Of a DNA stretch of 17,410 nucleotides, positions 7,282 to 14,663 are shown one piece after another. The notes under the pieces were generated by a model, which searched no databases, was not told the DNA's origin, and worked only from the letters and a program-made list of their open reading frames with translations. The stretch is from Oscillospiraceae bacterium (GTDB taxonomy: Bacteria > Bacillota > Clostridia > Oscillospirales > Oscillospiraceae): positions 1 to 17,410 of the forward strand of contig JAHHRQ010000036.1 in assembly GCA_020025715.1 (NCBI GenBank). The letters run 5' to 3'. How positions within the stretch are numbered: position 1 is the stretch's first letter; each line of letters begins with the position of its first letter. The translations under genes and the position numbers were made by a program.

Positions 7282-7986
7282 TTACAGGTGGAAACGCCGT
7301 CTTGTCTCCTCACGGAGAGAGGGCACACAGCGCACTATTATAAGGGGCATGGAAAAGCCGAGGCATACCGCCAGCACAATCAGTGACCAGCCCGGATTCC
7401 AGCGGGTTGAAAAATAACAATCTATAATCAGCTCAGTTGCAATGCACATAAGGCCTATGCCTACAAGGCATATAACAATGGATGTAATAGTAGAACGGCG
7501 ACCGCCCCGCATCAGGAAACATATTATAAGACTTATAACCGCAAAGGAAATCATAAGCGGCAGAGCAAGTCCCACATACCAGTCCAGTCCTCCGGAGGCA
7601 AGGGCAATAAGCATTACATATAATGCAACCGCCACTATATCCAGCGCAAGCTTTGCCAGCACTGACATTTCTCTCCACAGCAGCGGCGGCACAAACCATA
7701 TCCACAGCATAACCGCAGCTCCGGCAGCGTATAACCACCATTGTATTTCAGGTCTGAGAGTCAGATTTAAAAGGCCGCAGCAAATTGCCACTGATGCAAA
7801 CATAACGCTCAGCAGCAGCGCAAGCTCTCTTTTCGATACCGGCGCAACCGGCTGCTGCCTCTGCGGGAAAAAGGGCAGCTCAATATTTCTTTCCACATCA
7901 TTGGGATTTATAACAAGGGTACCGCAGAGAGGACAGCGTTTAAGCTCTTTCCCCAGCTCAACACCGCAATTAACACAATACGACAT
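7282..7986 (-). CDS. Zinc-ribbon membrane protein, DUF6320-like
   Basis: The 234-residue protein starts with a zinc ribbon of two CxxC pairs (Cys4, Cys7, Cys18, Cys21), then a proline-rich linker and about six membrane helices between residues 53 and 222, ending in a basic tail (RREETRRRFHL is not far from the C-terminus). From memory this matches DUF6320 proteins, commonly encoded beside condensation-fold alcohol acetyltransferase-like genes. Its function is unknown; a membrane partner or scaffold for the acyltransferase is a reasonable guess. Its ATG directly abuts the TGA of the acyltransferase gene (TGAATG), with GGAGGGA upstream, so the two are translationally coupled. Confidence 0.82.
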   Translation of the reverse strand: MSYCVNCGVELGKELKRCPLCGTLVINPNDVERNIELPFFPQRQQPVAPVSKRELALLLSVMFASVAICCGLLNLTLRPEIQWWLYAAGAAVMLWIWFVPPLLWREMSVLAKLALDIVAVALYVMLIALASGGLDWYVGLALPLMISFAVISLIICFLMRGGRRSTITSIVICLVGIGLMCIATELIIDCYFSTRWNPGWSLIVLAVCLGFSMPLIIVRCVPSLREETRRRFHL

Positions 7987-9291
7987 TCATTTCCCTCCTT
8001 CTGCCCCGTTCGGGCGCTGACGGTTGCTCTCAATATGGACGGGAATTCCGTCCCGCACAAGGAAGCTGAAAAACTCCCGCTCAAGCTCCGATTCTTTCAT
8101 AGTTCCCGAAAAGGTAACTTCCATAATGTTTCCGTAGCTCATAGATGCAAGGTGAGGTCTGGGAACGGTAGCCTGTCCCTGTATAACCTCCATATGCTCA
8201 ATATAGGGCTGCATCTCCTCCGGGACTTTAAATATACCGGGGTTTGTCATTATGGCTGAATAAGGCTTTGTACCTTTAAGCTTATAACTCACCGTCATAA
8301 TGATATTTTTAAGAAATCTGGGAACAATCTTCAAAAATTTATTATTCTGGAAACGCACGTTTCTGCTGAAAGCCGCCCGCATTTCATTGGGGCTGCAATG
8401 AATTCTCATATAGTGGTGCACAAGGCTCACCACTTCCTCAAAGCTGTAATCCCCTAAGCTCGGGTCAATCCATGGCTGAACGGTAAGAATAAAGTTACGC
8501 ATGGTCTTTGTGGGAAAATATGCTCTGAGATTTACGGGAACAGAAAGTGCAATGGGCTTTTCCTTTATAGGCCGCTCACTTCTCTGCTTTTTCATAAGCA
8601 CATACATTAAAACGCCGCAGAGATAATCAGTTATTGAAACACCCAAGCTTTTGGCTCTGGCCTTAAGCTTATCAACCGACATAAAGCCCATGGTAACATT
8701 AAAGGTATAAAACTTTTCCGGCGTGCCTATATTCTGATAGGCCCTTTTAACAAGGGGCTGAGCCTTACAGCGCTTAACCGCATATTTTGAGTAGGCATCC
8801 TCCCACTCCTCGGCGGTGGATTTTTCTTCAATATTCTGTATGCCGTTTTCGTTTGGAACCTCAACACCGGTTTCCCTGAGATACTGGGCAAGAAGACAGC
8901 GCATAAAGCTCAAAGTTCCGGCACCGTCGGAAATGGCGTGAAACACCTCAACGGAAATACGCCGGTCATAATAGTAAAAACGAACAAGCCAGTTATTGTC
9001 CTCATTAAATCTCACCGGTCTGCACGGCTCGGCAACGTCCTCTTTAAGGAAAGGGCCGGGGGCTTTGTTAGGCTCAAAATAATACCAGAAAAAGCCTTTT
9101 CTTATTCTGCTTCTGAAACCCGGAAAGCGCGGCATAACCTTGTCTATTGCTCTTTGCAAGGCCTCCGGCTGCACCTTCTCCGTCATAACGGCTGAGAAGC
9201 GGTAAATGGCCGAATATTCCTCAGTTTGCAGGGAGGAATACATGACGCTTGCATTATCCATTTTATACCATGACACTTTTCTGTGGGGCAA
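7987..9291 (-). CDS. Condensation-fold acyltransferase (alcohol acetyltransferase-like)
   Basis: This 434-residue protein belongs to the chloramphenicol-acetyltransferase/condensation superfamily. The catalytic HxxxDG motif is HAISDG at 118-123, and the C-terminal half contains the second subdomain, with SVPVNLRAYFP near the middle as often seen in these enzymes. It should transfer an acyl group from CoA or a carrier to an alcohol or amine; the substrates are unknown. I prefer a TTG start at 9291 because GAGGTGA lies about six bases upstream, while the first ATG (9261) has no ribosome binding site. It is coupled to the DUF6320 gene and divergent from an HSL-type esterase, which may hydrolyse the same class of esters. 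Confidence 0.83.
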   Translation of the reverse strand: MPHRKVSWYKMDNASVMYSSLQTEEYSAIYRFSAVMTEKVQPEALQRAIDKVMPRFPGFRSRIRKGFFWYYFEPNKAPGPFLKEDVAEPCRPVRFNEDNNWLVRFYYYDRRISVEVFHAISDGAGTLSFMRCLLAQYLRETGVEVPNENGIQNIEEKSTAEEWEDAYSKYAVKRCKAQPLVKRAYQNIGTPEKFYTFNVTMGFMSVDKLKARAKSLGVSITDYLCGVLMYVLMKKQRSERPIKEKPIALSVPVNLRAYFPTKTMRNFILTVQPWIDPSLGDYSFEEVVSLVHHYMRIHCSPNEMRAAFSRNVRFQNNKFLKIVPRFLKNIIMTVSYKLKGTKPYSAIMTNPGIFKVPEEMQPYIEHMEVIQGQATVPRPHLASMSYGNIMEVTFSGTMKESELEREFFSFLVRDGIPVHIESNRQRPNGAEGGK

Positions 9292-9319
9292 AGTCTCTCA
9301 CCTCGATTTACTCTCTGAA

Positions 9320-9325
9320 ATTATA
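9320..9325 (-). promoter_or_regulatory. Candidate -10 box for the acyltransferase operon
   Basis: The minus strand reads TATAAT here, about 30 bases upstream of the TTG start. No good -35 box is seen at a 16-18 base spacing; an overlapping alternative uses GATAAT (9332-9327) with TTGCGG at a short 15-base spacing. The promoter is therefore tentative. Confidence 0.4.
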
Positions 9326-9376
9326 TATTATCACTCAAATTCTATTACCGCAAGGAGAAATATGCTCATAAAAATC

Positions 9377-9405
9377 TTGCCAGAATTGCGTGATGTGTTT
9401 ATAAT
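9377..9405 (+). promoter_or_regulatory. Promoter of the HSL-type esterase gene
   Basis: TTGCCA (9377-9382) and TATAAT (9400-9405) are separated by exactly 17 bases, close to the SigA consensus. Transcription should start near 9412, leaving a short leader of about 20 bases before the ATG. Confidence 0.8.
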
Positions 9406-9432
9406 TATCAAAAAGAAGGGAGATGAATAAAA

Positions 9433-10368
9433 ATGAGCAAAGACAGATACCGCAGAAAAAGAGGTACTCCGGAACCGAAGCTCGACCCTGCAATGCGTGT
9501 TTTGAAGGCTCTCCACAGTGCCGGCACCCCTGAGGAGCTGACCGCCGATGAGCTGGAAAAGCAGCGCAGAAATCAGGAAGTTCTGGGAAATCTTGTAGCA
9601 CCCATGAACGGAATGGAATGGGAGTGTACGGATATAGACGGAATTTCCGCCGCATGGATGCGGCTTTCACGGCCCCACAAGAAAAAGAGAGCAGTTTTAT
9701 ACTGCCACGGCGGTGGATACACCAGCGGAAACTTAGGCTATTCCAAGGTTCTGGCCTCCAAGCTTACTCAGCGCACCGGATTTGACGTGCTTGCATTTGA
9801 GTATCGTCTTGCTCCGGAATTTCCCTATCCCGCTGCCCTTGACGATGCTGAAAAAGTCTGGGATTACCTTATGCACCTTGGCTACGGCGCAAGAGATATA
9901 GTGGTTGCCGGTGACTCTGCCGGAGGAAATCTGGCGCTGGCACTGTGCCATAAATTAAAGGCCGAGGGCCGTATGCTGCCCGGTGCCCTGCTTTTAATGT
10001 CCCCGTGGACAGATATGACCGCATCAGGCGTTTCCTATGAGCAGCGCCGTGATTTTGACCCAATGCTCACGGTGGAATATATTCAGGCCGTGAGAAAAGC
10101 TTATGCCGGAGACTGCGACCTTAAATCCCCCCTGCTCTCCCCTCTTTTCGGAGACTTTGAGGACTTCCCGCCCACTCTGATTCAGGTAGGCTCCCATGAA
10201 ATTCTGTACTCTGACTCCGAGCAGCTGAGAGACAGAATGGTTGAAGCTGGCGTTACCTGCCGCCTTGAAGTCTGGGATGATATGTGGCATGTTTTCCAGA
10301 TGTTTCCTCTTAAAAAATCCTCATATGCTATGGATAGTATGGCCCATTTTCTGCTTGAAGAATTATAA
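9433..10368 (+). CDS. Alpha/beta hydrolase, hormone-sensitive-lipase family esterase
   Basis: This 311-residue enzyme should hydrolyse carboxylic esters in the cytoplasm, since no signal peptide is present. The HSL-family oxyanion motif HGGG is at 92-95 and the nucleophile elbow GDSAGG at 160-165, with Ser162. The other triad members are probably Asp261 (EILYSDSEQL) and His286 (DMWHVFQM). The N-terminal 85 residues form the variable cap. Its start ATG has an AAGGGAG element about 11 bases upstream, a slightly long spacing. It is divergent from the acyltransferase/DUF6320 operon across a 140-base promoter region, suggesting a shared substrate, and a strong terminator follows. Confidence 0.93.
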   Translation: MSKDRYRRKRGTPEPKLDPAMRVLKALHSAGTPEELTADELEKQRRNQEVLGNLVAPMNGMEWECTDIDGISAAWMRLSRPHKKKRAVLYCHGGGYTSGNLGYSKVLASKLTQRTGFDVLAFEYRLAPEFPYPAALDDAEKVWDYLMHLGYGARDIVVAGDSAGGNLALALCHKLKAEGRMLPGALLLMSPWTDMTASGVSYEQRRDFDPMLTVEYIQAVRKAYAGDCDLKSPLLSPLFGDFEDFPPTLIQVGSHEILYSDSEQLRDRMVEAGVTCRLEVWDDMWHVFQMFPLKKSSYAMDSMAHFLLEEL

Positions 10369-10380
10369 AAAATTAAACTT

Positions 10381-10411
10381 AGCAGCCGGCATTACCGGCT
10401 GCTGTTTTTTT
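10381..10411 (+). terminator. Terminator of the esterase gene
   Basis: AGCAGCCGG (10381-10389) pairs with CCGGCTGCT (10395-10403) across a 5-base loop, followed by G and seven T. It starts 13 bases after the stop codon. Confidence 0.92.
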
Positions 10412-10506
10412 ATTACTGCAAATACGTCAAAATCGCCACAGTTACTTCAAGGCAAGGCGCTTTTTATTTGAATTTTTGTGTATTACGCCAAAAGTATCCC
10501 CCGCTA

Positions 10507-10535
10507 TTGCAAATATATAGATAATGTTGCATAAT
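10507..10535 (+). promoter_or_regulatory. Candidate promoter of the 6-phosphofructokinase gene
   Basis: TTGCAA (10507-10512) and CATAAT (10530-10535) are 17 bases apart. A second hexamer, TATAAT at 10539-10544, has no matching -35. Either could serve. The region 10412-10506 before it contains no gene I can support. Confidence 0.5.
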
Positions 10536-10573
10536 GATTATAATTAAAATCCTATTAGGAGGAACGAAAATAA

Positions 10574-11662
10574 ATGAAAAGGATGACAAGGGTTGGCCTT
10601 ATCACCAGCGGTGGTGACTGTCAGGGTCTCAACGCCGCAATTCGTGGTGTAGGCAAGGCACTTTTCCAGCGCCTCGGCAAAAATGTCGAAATTTTCGGTA
10701 TGTATGACGGCTATCGCGGACTTATAGACGGTGACTACAAGTACATGGAGTCCTCTGATTTTTCCGGCATTCTTACTCAGGGCGGTACTATTTTGGGCAC
10801 GTCCCGTCAGCGTTATATTCCGGGCAAGGATATAGTTGATAAGGACGGCAACAGCCTTATGCCGGCAATGCTGGACACATACAACAGGCTTAATCTTGAC
10901 TGTCTGGTAATTATGGGCGGCAACGGAACTCAGAAGAGTGCAAAGCTCATTTCTGATTACGGTATGAATGTTGTCACTCTGCCCAAAACCATTGACAACG
11001 ACATATGGGGCACAGATACCACCTTCGGTTTCCAGAGTGCAGTTGATATAGCCACAAACGTTATAGACTATATCCACTCCACCGCCAGCTCTCACAGCCG
11101 TGTGTTCGTTGTAGAGCTTATGGGCCGTGACGCAGGCTGGCTCACCTTAAACGCCGGTATCGCCAGCGGTGCGGACGCTATTCTCATTCCCGAAATTCCC
11201 TACGATATAGAAAAAGTCGCAGATATGATAAGAGCAAGAAAGGAAGAAGGAAGAGGCTTCTCCATTGTTGCATGTGCTGAGGGTGCTGTGTCTATACACG
11301 ACAAAATACTCACTGAGGAAGAAAGCCGCCGTAAAAGAGAAAACAATCGTTTCCCCGCTGTCTCCTACGCCATTGCAGACGAGCTGCAGAAGCTCACCGG
11401 CGTAGAAACCAGAGTTACCGTCCCCGGCCATTATCAGAGAGGCGGCCCTCCCTGCCCTTACGACAGAGTGCTGGCTACTCAGTTCGGTACTGCCGCCGCT
11501 GACCTTATTGTCAACAAGCAGTATAACCGCATGGTTGCAATTCAGGATAACCGCATAATCTCCATTCCTCTTGAGGATGCCGCAAGCAAGACAAAGTTCC
11601 TGCCCAAGGATCACTCCATGATACAGGTAGCGAGAGACATCGGCATCTGCATGGGTGACTGA
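10574..11662 (+). CDS. pfkA: 6-phosphofructokinase
   Basis: This 362-residue enzyme phosphorylates fructose 6-phosphate in glycolysis. Seen motifs: GGDCQGLN at 13-20, GGTILGTSR at 70-78 (phosphoryl donor and substrate contacts), GGNGT at 115-119, PKTIDND at 137-143 with the catalytic Asp141, MGRDAGWL at 183-190, and VPGHYQRGG near the C-terminus. At the two positions used to predict the donor (E. coli 104 and 124) it has Gly118 and Lys138, a mixed pattern; Gly at the first favours ATP over pyrophosphate. The usual GGDG aspartate is Asn117. It is slightly longer than E. coli PfkA (320 residues). AGGAGG lies 12 bases before the ATG; a second ATG three codons later is an alternative start. It is monocistronic with its own terminator. 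Confidence 0.93.
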   Translation: MKRMTRVGLITSGGDCQGLNAAIRGVGKALFQRLGKNVEIFGMYDGYRGLIDGDYKYMESSDFSGILTQGGTILGTSRQRYIPGKDIVDKDGNSLMPAMLDTYNRLNLDCLVIMGGNGTQKSAKLISDYGMNVVTLPKTIDNDIWGTDTTFGFQSAVDIATNVIDYIHSTASSHSRVFVVELMGRDAGWLTLNAGIASGADAILIPEIPYDIEKVADMIRARKEEGRGFSIVACAEGAVSIHDKILTEEESRRKRENNRFPAVSYAIADELQKLTGVETRVTVPGHYQRGGPPCPYDRVLATQFGTAAADLIVNKQYNRMVAIQDNRIISIPLEDAASKTKFLPKDHSMIQVARDIGICMGD

Positions 11663-11676
11663 AATTTTAAATAAGC

Positions 11677-11713
11677 AAAACGCACGATGATTTTCATCGT
11701 GCGTTTTATTTTT
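11677..11713. terminator. Bidirectional terminator between pfkA and the permease gene
   Basis: AAAACGCACGATG (11677-11689) pairs perfectly with CATCGTGCGTTTT (11695-11707) across a 5-base loop, followed by ATTTTT on the plus strand. On the minus strand the stem ends in TTTT. It serves two converging genes; the permease stop codon at 11714-11712 touches its edge. Confidence 0.9.
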
Positions 11714-13763
11714 AATCTGTGTTCTTTTCGCTGACTATCTTATAGTAAGTCTTTGCCGTAAGGGCATAGATAATTCCGTAAATCAGCGCAAAAGCAAGAA
11801 AGCAGACAGCAGAGCAAACAGCCGTAAGTTTGAAATTCTGCATTCTGAACATTGTAAGCAGCAGTCGCATCATATTAAAATCCATTACAAGGTGAATACC
11901 TGCCACCACAAGGGGGGCGAAAAATACGGTCAGCACCTGCAAATTGATACTCCTGCGGATTTCTTTTTTAGGCAGTCCCACCTGCTGCATGACAAGGAAA
12001 CGTTCCCTGTCCTCATAGCCGTCGGAAATCTGGCGGTAATACATGTTAAGCACCATAGCCATAAGGAAAATACTGCCCAGAATAAGTCCGAGGAACAGGA
12101 AACCTCCGTTAGCCTCATACTCAATGGCTCTGTCCTCTTCTCTTGAGGAAATCATGTAATATGCCTCTTCCTCTTCTTCCTTCAGAAGCTTGCGGAAATC
12201 GCCGGATATAGCATTGTATGCGCTGATTTCTTCCTCTGCGCCGCCTTCCACATCAATAAGGTAAGTTGTTTGTACCTGTAAATCCAAGTTGTCGTTGTTT
12301 CTGTTCTCAATATATCTTTGGCTTGCGTCTTTGATTTTCCACACTTCATCGCTGTCCGGTAAAACAACATATATAATTCCGCCGGAAACTGAGTTTACGG
12401 CAACAGGCATCCAGAATTCATTAACCCCCTGTATAAGCTCATAGCTGAACTCCCCTGCCTCGGAAAAATCAAAGTCTATTCTGTCCGACTTTGCAACTGA
12501 GCCTGCAAGGATGGCTTGCTGAGGGCTGAGTTTTGCGTTTTCTCCAGTAATTTCATTGTAGGTATCAAGACTGATGAAAAGGAAATCATAGAACTCTCCA
12601 AGGTCTTTTACCTGACTTCTCGGTGAAAAATCATACATCGGTTCAAACTTATCCTCCACCTTACGCAGAGTGAGAGGCAGGCTTTCATAGCTTTCAAATT
12701 TCTCTATTTTAAGTCCATGGTTTTCGAGACTTGTCTCAAAGAAATTCTCTGTTTCCATCATTCCGGTAAGTCTGTTATCCGTAGTATTCACATGCATAAC
12801 AATATCTCTGGGGTTATTTTTCTCCAGTATATCGTCAATTCCCAGATACAGGGAAAGTGTGCCCGACACCATAACCAGAACCATTGTAGAGAGGATACAT
12901 ATATTTGCAAGGCCGACAGCGTTGCGGTTCATACGGTGGAGCATACCGGAAATGCCGATGAAATGGCCTGTTTTGTAATAGAACTTTTTGTTTTTCCGCA
13001 GCAGCTTCAATACTGCGATGCTGACGGCGGAAAACAGACAGTAAGTGCCGATAATAACGAGGATAACTGCAACGAAGTAATATTGGAAAGCGTAGATTGC
13101 ACTTTTCGCAGTAAGTGCCAGCGCGTAGCCGCCGCCCAGAGATAAAACTCCTATAATTGCCAGCAGCCACCGGGTTTTAGGTTCTTTCTCCCCTGTATCG
13201 TTTCCCCGCAGAAGCTCGATAGTATTGAGTTTTTTGAGTTTCAGCAGATTTTTAAGCAGAACCAGAAGCATAATTGCGCCGAAAAGAATGGCTGTTACGC
13301 CTATGGCAAAGGTTGAAACATAGACATCGGGAGCATTAAAGTTTATAATCTTTCCCGCCATCATAAGCACAAGCTTTAACAGAAGAATTCCCAATATAAG
13401 GCCAAGCCCTGTGCCTATGAGCCATGTGTAAAGGCTCTCGAAAAACAGAACCTTTGCAATATTGCCCTTGCCCATGCCAAGCACGTTATATAAGCCAAGC
13501 TCCTTATTTCTGCGCTTCATAAGAAATGAGTTTGTGTAATTGAGGAACACTATTATAAAAAGTCCCAGTATTACCGAACCCATGCTCATGTAATTTGCCA
13601 GATAATTATATCTCAGCTCATCCCCGAGAGGAATTCCCGCCATTGCAAGAACGATGTAGAATACAGCAGAGGAAAAGATAACCGTCAGAATATAAGGCAG
13701 ATAGAATTTGCCGTTTTTCATAAGGTTTGAAGCGGCAATTCTGGGATAAAAGGATTTAGTCAT
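11712..13763 (-). CDS. BceB-like ABC transporter permease
   Basis: This 683-residue permease has the BceB layout: ten membrane helices (about 22-42, 59-77, 109-135, 150-172, 198-218, 227-252, 285-307, 553-575, 605-625, 645-670) and a large outer domain of about 245 residues between helices 7 and 8. FtsX-type segments lie around 60-175 and 555-670. In this family the permease removes peptide antibiotics from cell-wall lipid intermediates and also signals to the partner kinase. The outer domain carries an acidic stretch near 528-533 (KEEEEEAY). Its ATG overlaps the end of the ATPase gene by eight bases, so the two are coupled. The specificity (bacitracin, lantibiotic or other) cannot be read from sequence. 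Confidence 0.92.
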   Translation of the reverse strand: MTKSFYPRIAASNLMKNGKFYLPYILTVIFSSAVFYIVLAMAGIPLGDELRYNYLANYMSMGSVILGLFIIVFLNYTNSFLMKRRNKELGLYNVLGMGKGNIAKVLFFESLYTWLIGTGLGLILGILLLKLVLMMAGKIINFNAPDVYVSTFAIGVTAILFGAIMLLVLLKNLLKLKKLNTIELLRGNDTGEKEPKTRWLLAIIGVLSLGGGYALALTAKSAIYAFQYYFVAVILVIIGTYCLFSAVSIAVLKLLRKNKKFYYKTGHFIGISGMLHRMNRNAVGLANICILSTMVLVMVSGTLSLYLGIDDILEKNNPRDIVMHVNTTDNRLTGMMETENFFETSLENHGLKIEKFESYESLPLTLRKVEDKFEPMYDFSPRSQVKDLGEFYDFLFISLDTYNEITGENAKLSPQQAILAGSVAKSDRIDFDFSEAGEFSYELIQGVNEFWMPVAVNSVSGGIIYVVLPDSDEVWKIKDASQRYIENRNNDNLDLQVQTTYLIDVEGGAEEEISAYNAISGDFRKLLKEEEEEAYYMISSREEDRAIEYEANGGFLFLGLILGSIFLMAMVLNMYYRQISDGYEDRERFLVMQQVGLPKKEIRRSINLQVLTVFFAPLVVAGIHLVMDFNMMRLLLTMFRMQNFKLTAVCSAVCFLAFALIYGIIYALTAKTYYKIVSEKNTD

Positions 13764-14520
13764 TTTTGCCGCCTTTCTGCAGTACGGTCAGAGTGTCTGA
13801 AATTTTACCGTACATCTCGCTCTCTGTCATGTCCGCCCTGTAAAGCTGGTGGAAAACCTCTCCGTCTTTTATAAACAGAACTCTTTTAGCGTGGCTTGCC
13901 GCCTTAACGGAGTGAGTGACCATTAAAATAGTCTGTCCCTCGGCGTTTATATCCTCAAAAAGATTTAATAATTTGTCGGTCGCCTTTGAATCCAGCGCGC
14001 CGGTAGGTTCATCCGCCAGAATAAGCTGAGGGTTTGTTATTATAGCTCTCGCCACAGCGCATCTCTGTTTCTGACCGCCGGAAATTTCATAAGGGTATTT
14101 TTCCAGAATATCGTAAATACCCAGCTTTCGGGCTATGGGGTCGAGGCGTCTTGCCATTTCATCGTACTTTTTCCCCTCCAGAACCAGAGGCAGGAAAATA
14201 TTATCCTTTAAGCTGAATGTATCAAGCAGGTTAAAGTCCTGAAAGACGAAGCCCAGATTGTCACGGCGGAATGCCGCCAGATCCTTGTCTTTGATTTCTC
14301 CTACATTCTTTCCGTTTAAAATAACCTGTCCGGAGCTGGGCTTATCCAATGATGCGATTATATTTAAAAGCGTAGTCTTACCTGAGCCGCTCTCACCCAT
14401 TATTGCAACGTATTCGCCCTTTTCAACGGAAAAATTTACATTCTTTAGAGCCTGAACGCTGTTGCCGCCAAAGCGGGAGGTATAGATTTTTTTAAGCTGA
14501 TTTACTTCAAGCATTGCCAT
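13756..14520 (-). CDS. BceA-like ABC transporter ATPase
   Basis: This 254-residue ATPase powers the BceB-like permease. Walker A GESGSGKTT is at 42-50, the Q-loop glutamine near 94 (FVFQDFNLLD), signature ISGGQKQR at 146-153, Walker B LILADEPTGALD at 166-177 and the switch His203 in VTHS. It belongs to the MacB/LolD/BceA-type branch (FQDFNLLDTFSLKDNI). ATG 14520 is chosen because AAGGAG lies nine bases upstream; the ATG at 14541 has no ribosome binding site and the ATG two codons later is spaced too far. The gap upstream holds a TATAAT box and a BceR-type palindrome. Confidence 0.94.
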   Translation of the reverse strand: MAMLEVNQLKKIYTSRFGGNSVQALKNVNFSVEKGEYVAIMGESGSGKTTLLNIIASLDKPSSGQVILNGKNVGEIKDKDLAAFRRDNLGFVFQDFNLLDTFSLKDNIFLPLVLEGKKYDEMARRLDPIARKLGIYDILEKYPYEISGGQKQRCAVARAIITNPQLILADEPTGALDSKATDKLLNLFEDINAEGQTILMVTHSVKAASHAKRVLFIKDGEVFHQLYRADMTESEMYGKISDTLTVLQKGGKND

Positions 14521-14552
14521 ATCGGTATTCTCCTTTTGCATTTTGTGGCTTT

Positions 14553-14581
14553 ATTATAAATTTTTCCTGCCCGCTCTGCCA
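14553..14581 (-). promoter_or_regulatory. Candidate promoter of the bceAB-like operon
   Basis: On the minus strand TATAAT (14558-14553) is 17 bases downstream of TGGCAG (14581-14576). The poor -35 is what one expects of a promoter that needs an activator. The BceR-type palindrome lies about 27 bases further upstream. Confidence 0.6.
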
Positions 14582-14607
14582 TAGCTTTAGCTTACGCTTT
14601 GCTTTTT

Positions 14608-14629
14608 AATCTTACATTTATGTAAGATT
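14608..14629. promoter_or_regulatory. BceR-type operator palindrome
   Basis: AATCTTACAT (14608-14617) and ATGTAAGATT (14620-14629) form a perfect 10-bp palindrome around two bases. The core TTACA-N4-TGTAA (14612-14625) matches the binding pattern described for BceR-type response regulators (TnACA-N4-TGTAA, from memory). It lies between the kinase gene and the transporter promoter, where activation of the transporter operon would be exerted. Confidence 0.8.
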
Positions 14630-14631
14630 GC

Positions 14632-14663
14632 AGGAGCTTCCCTTTATTCGTAGGGAAGCTCCT
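14632..14663 (-). terminator. Hairpin over the kinase stop codon
   Basis: AGGAGCTTCCCT (14632-14643) and AGGGAAGCTCCT (14652-14663) form a perfect 12-bp stem with an 8-base loop that contains the TAA stop codon of the kinase gene. No T tract follows on the minus strand, so it is not a standard intrinsic terminator. It may stabilise the 3' end of the regulator/kinase message, or slow transcription before the transporter genes. Confidence 0.5.

Noticed and set aside
7442..8020. 192-codon plus-strand ORF opposite the DUF6320 gene
   Set aside because: The minus-strand gene has a zinc ribbon, membrane helices and coupled translation; the plus frame shows none of these and begins and ends within the opposing genes.
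10544..11095. Minus-strand ORF opposite the first half of pfkA
   Set aside because: It lies antisense to well-conserved phosphofructokinase motifs, has no ribosome binding site and no family resemblance.
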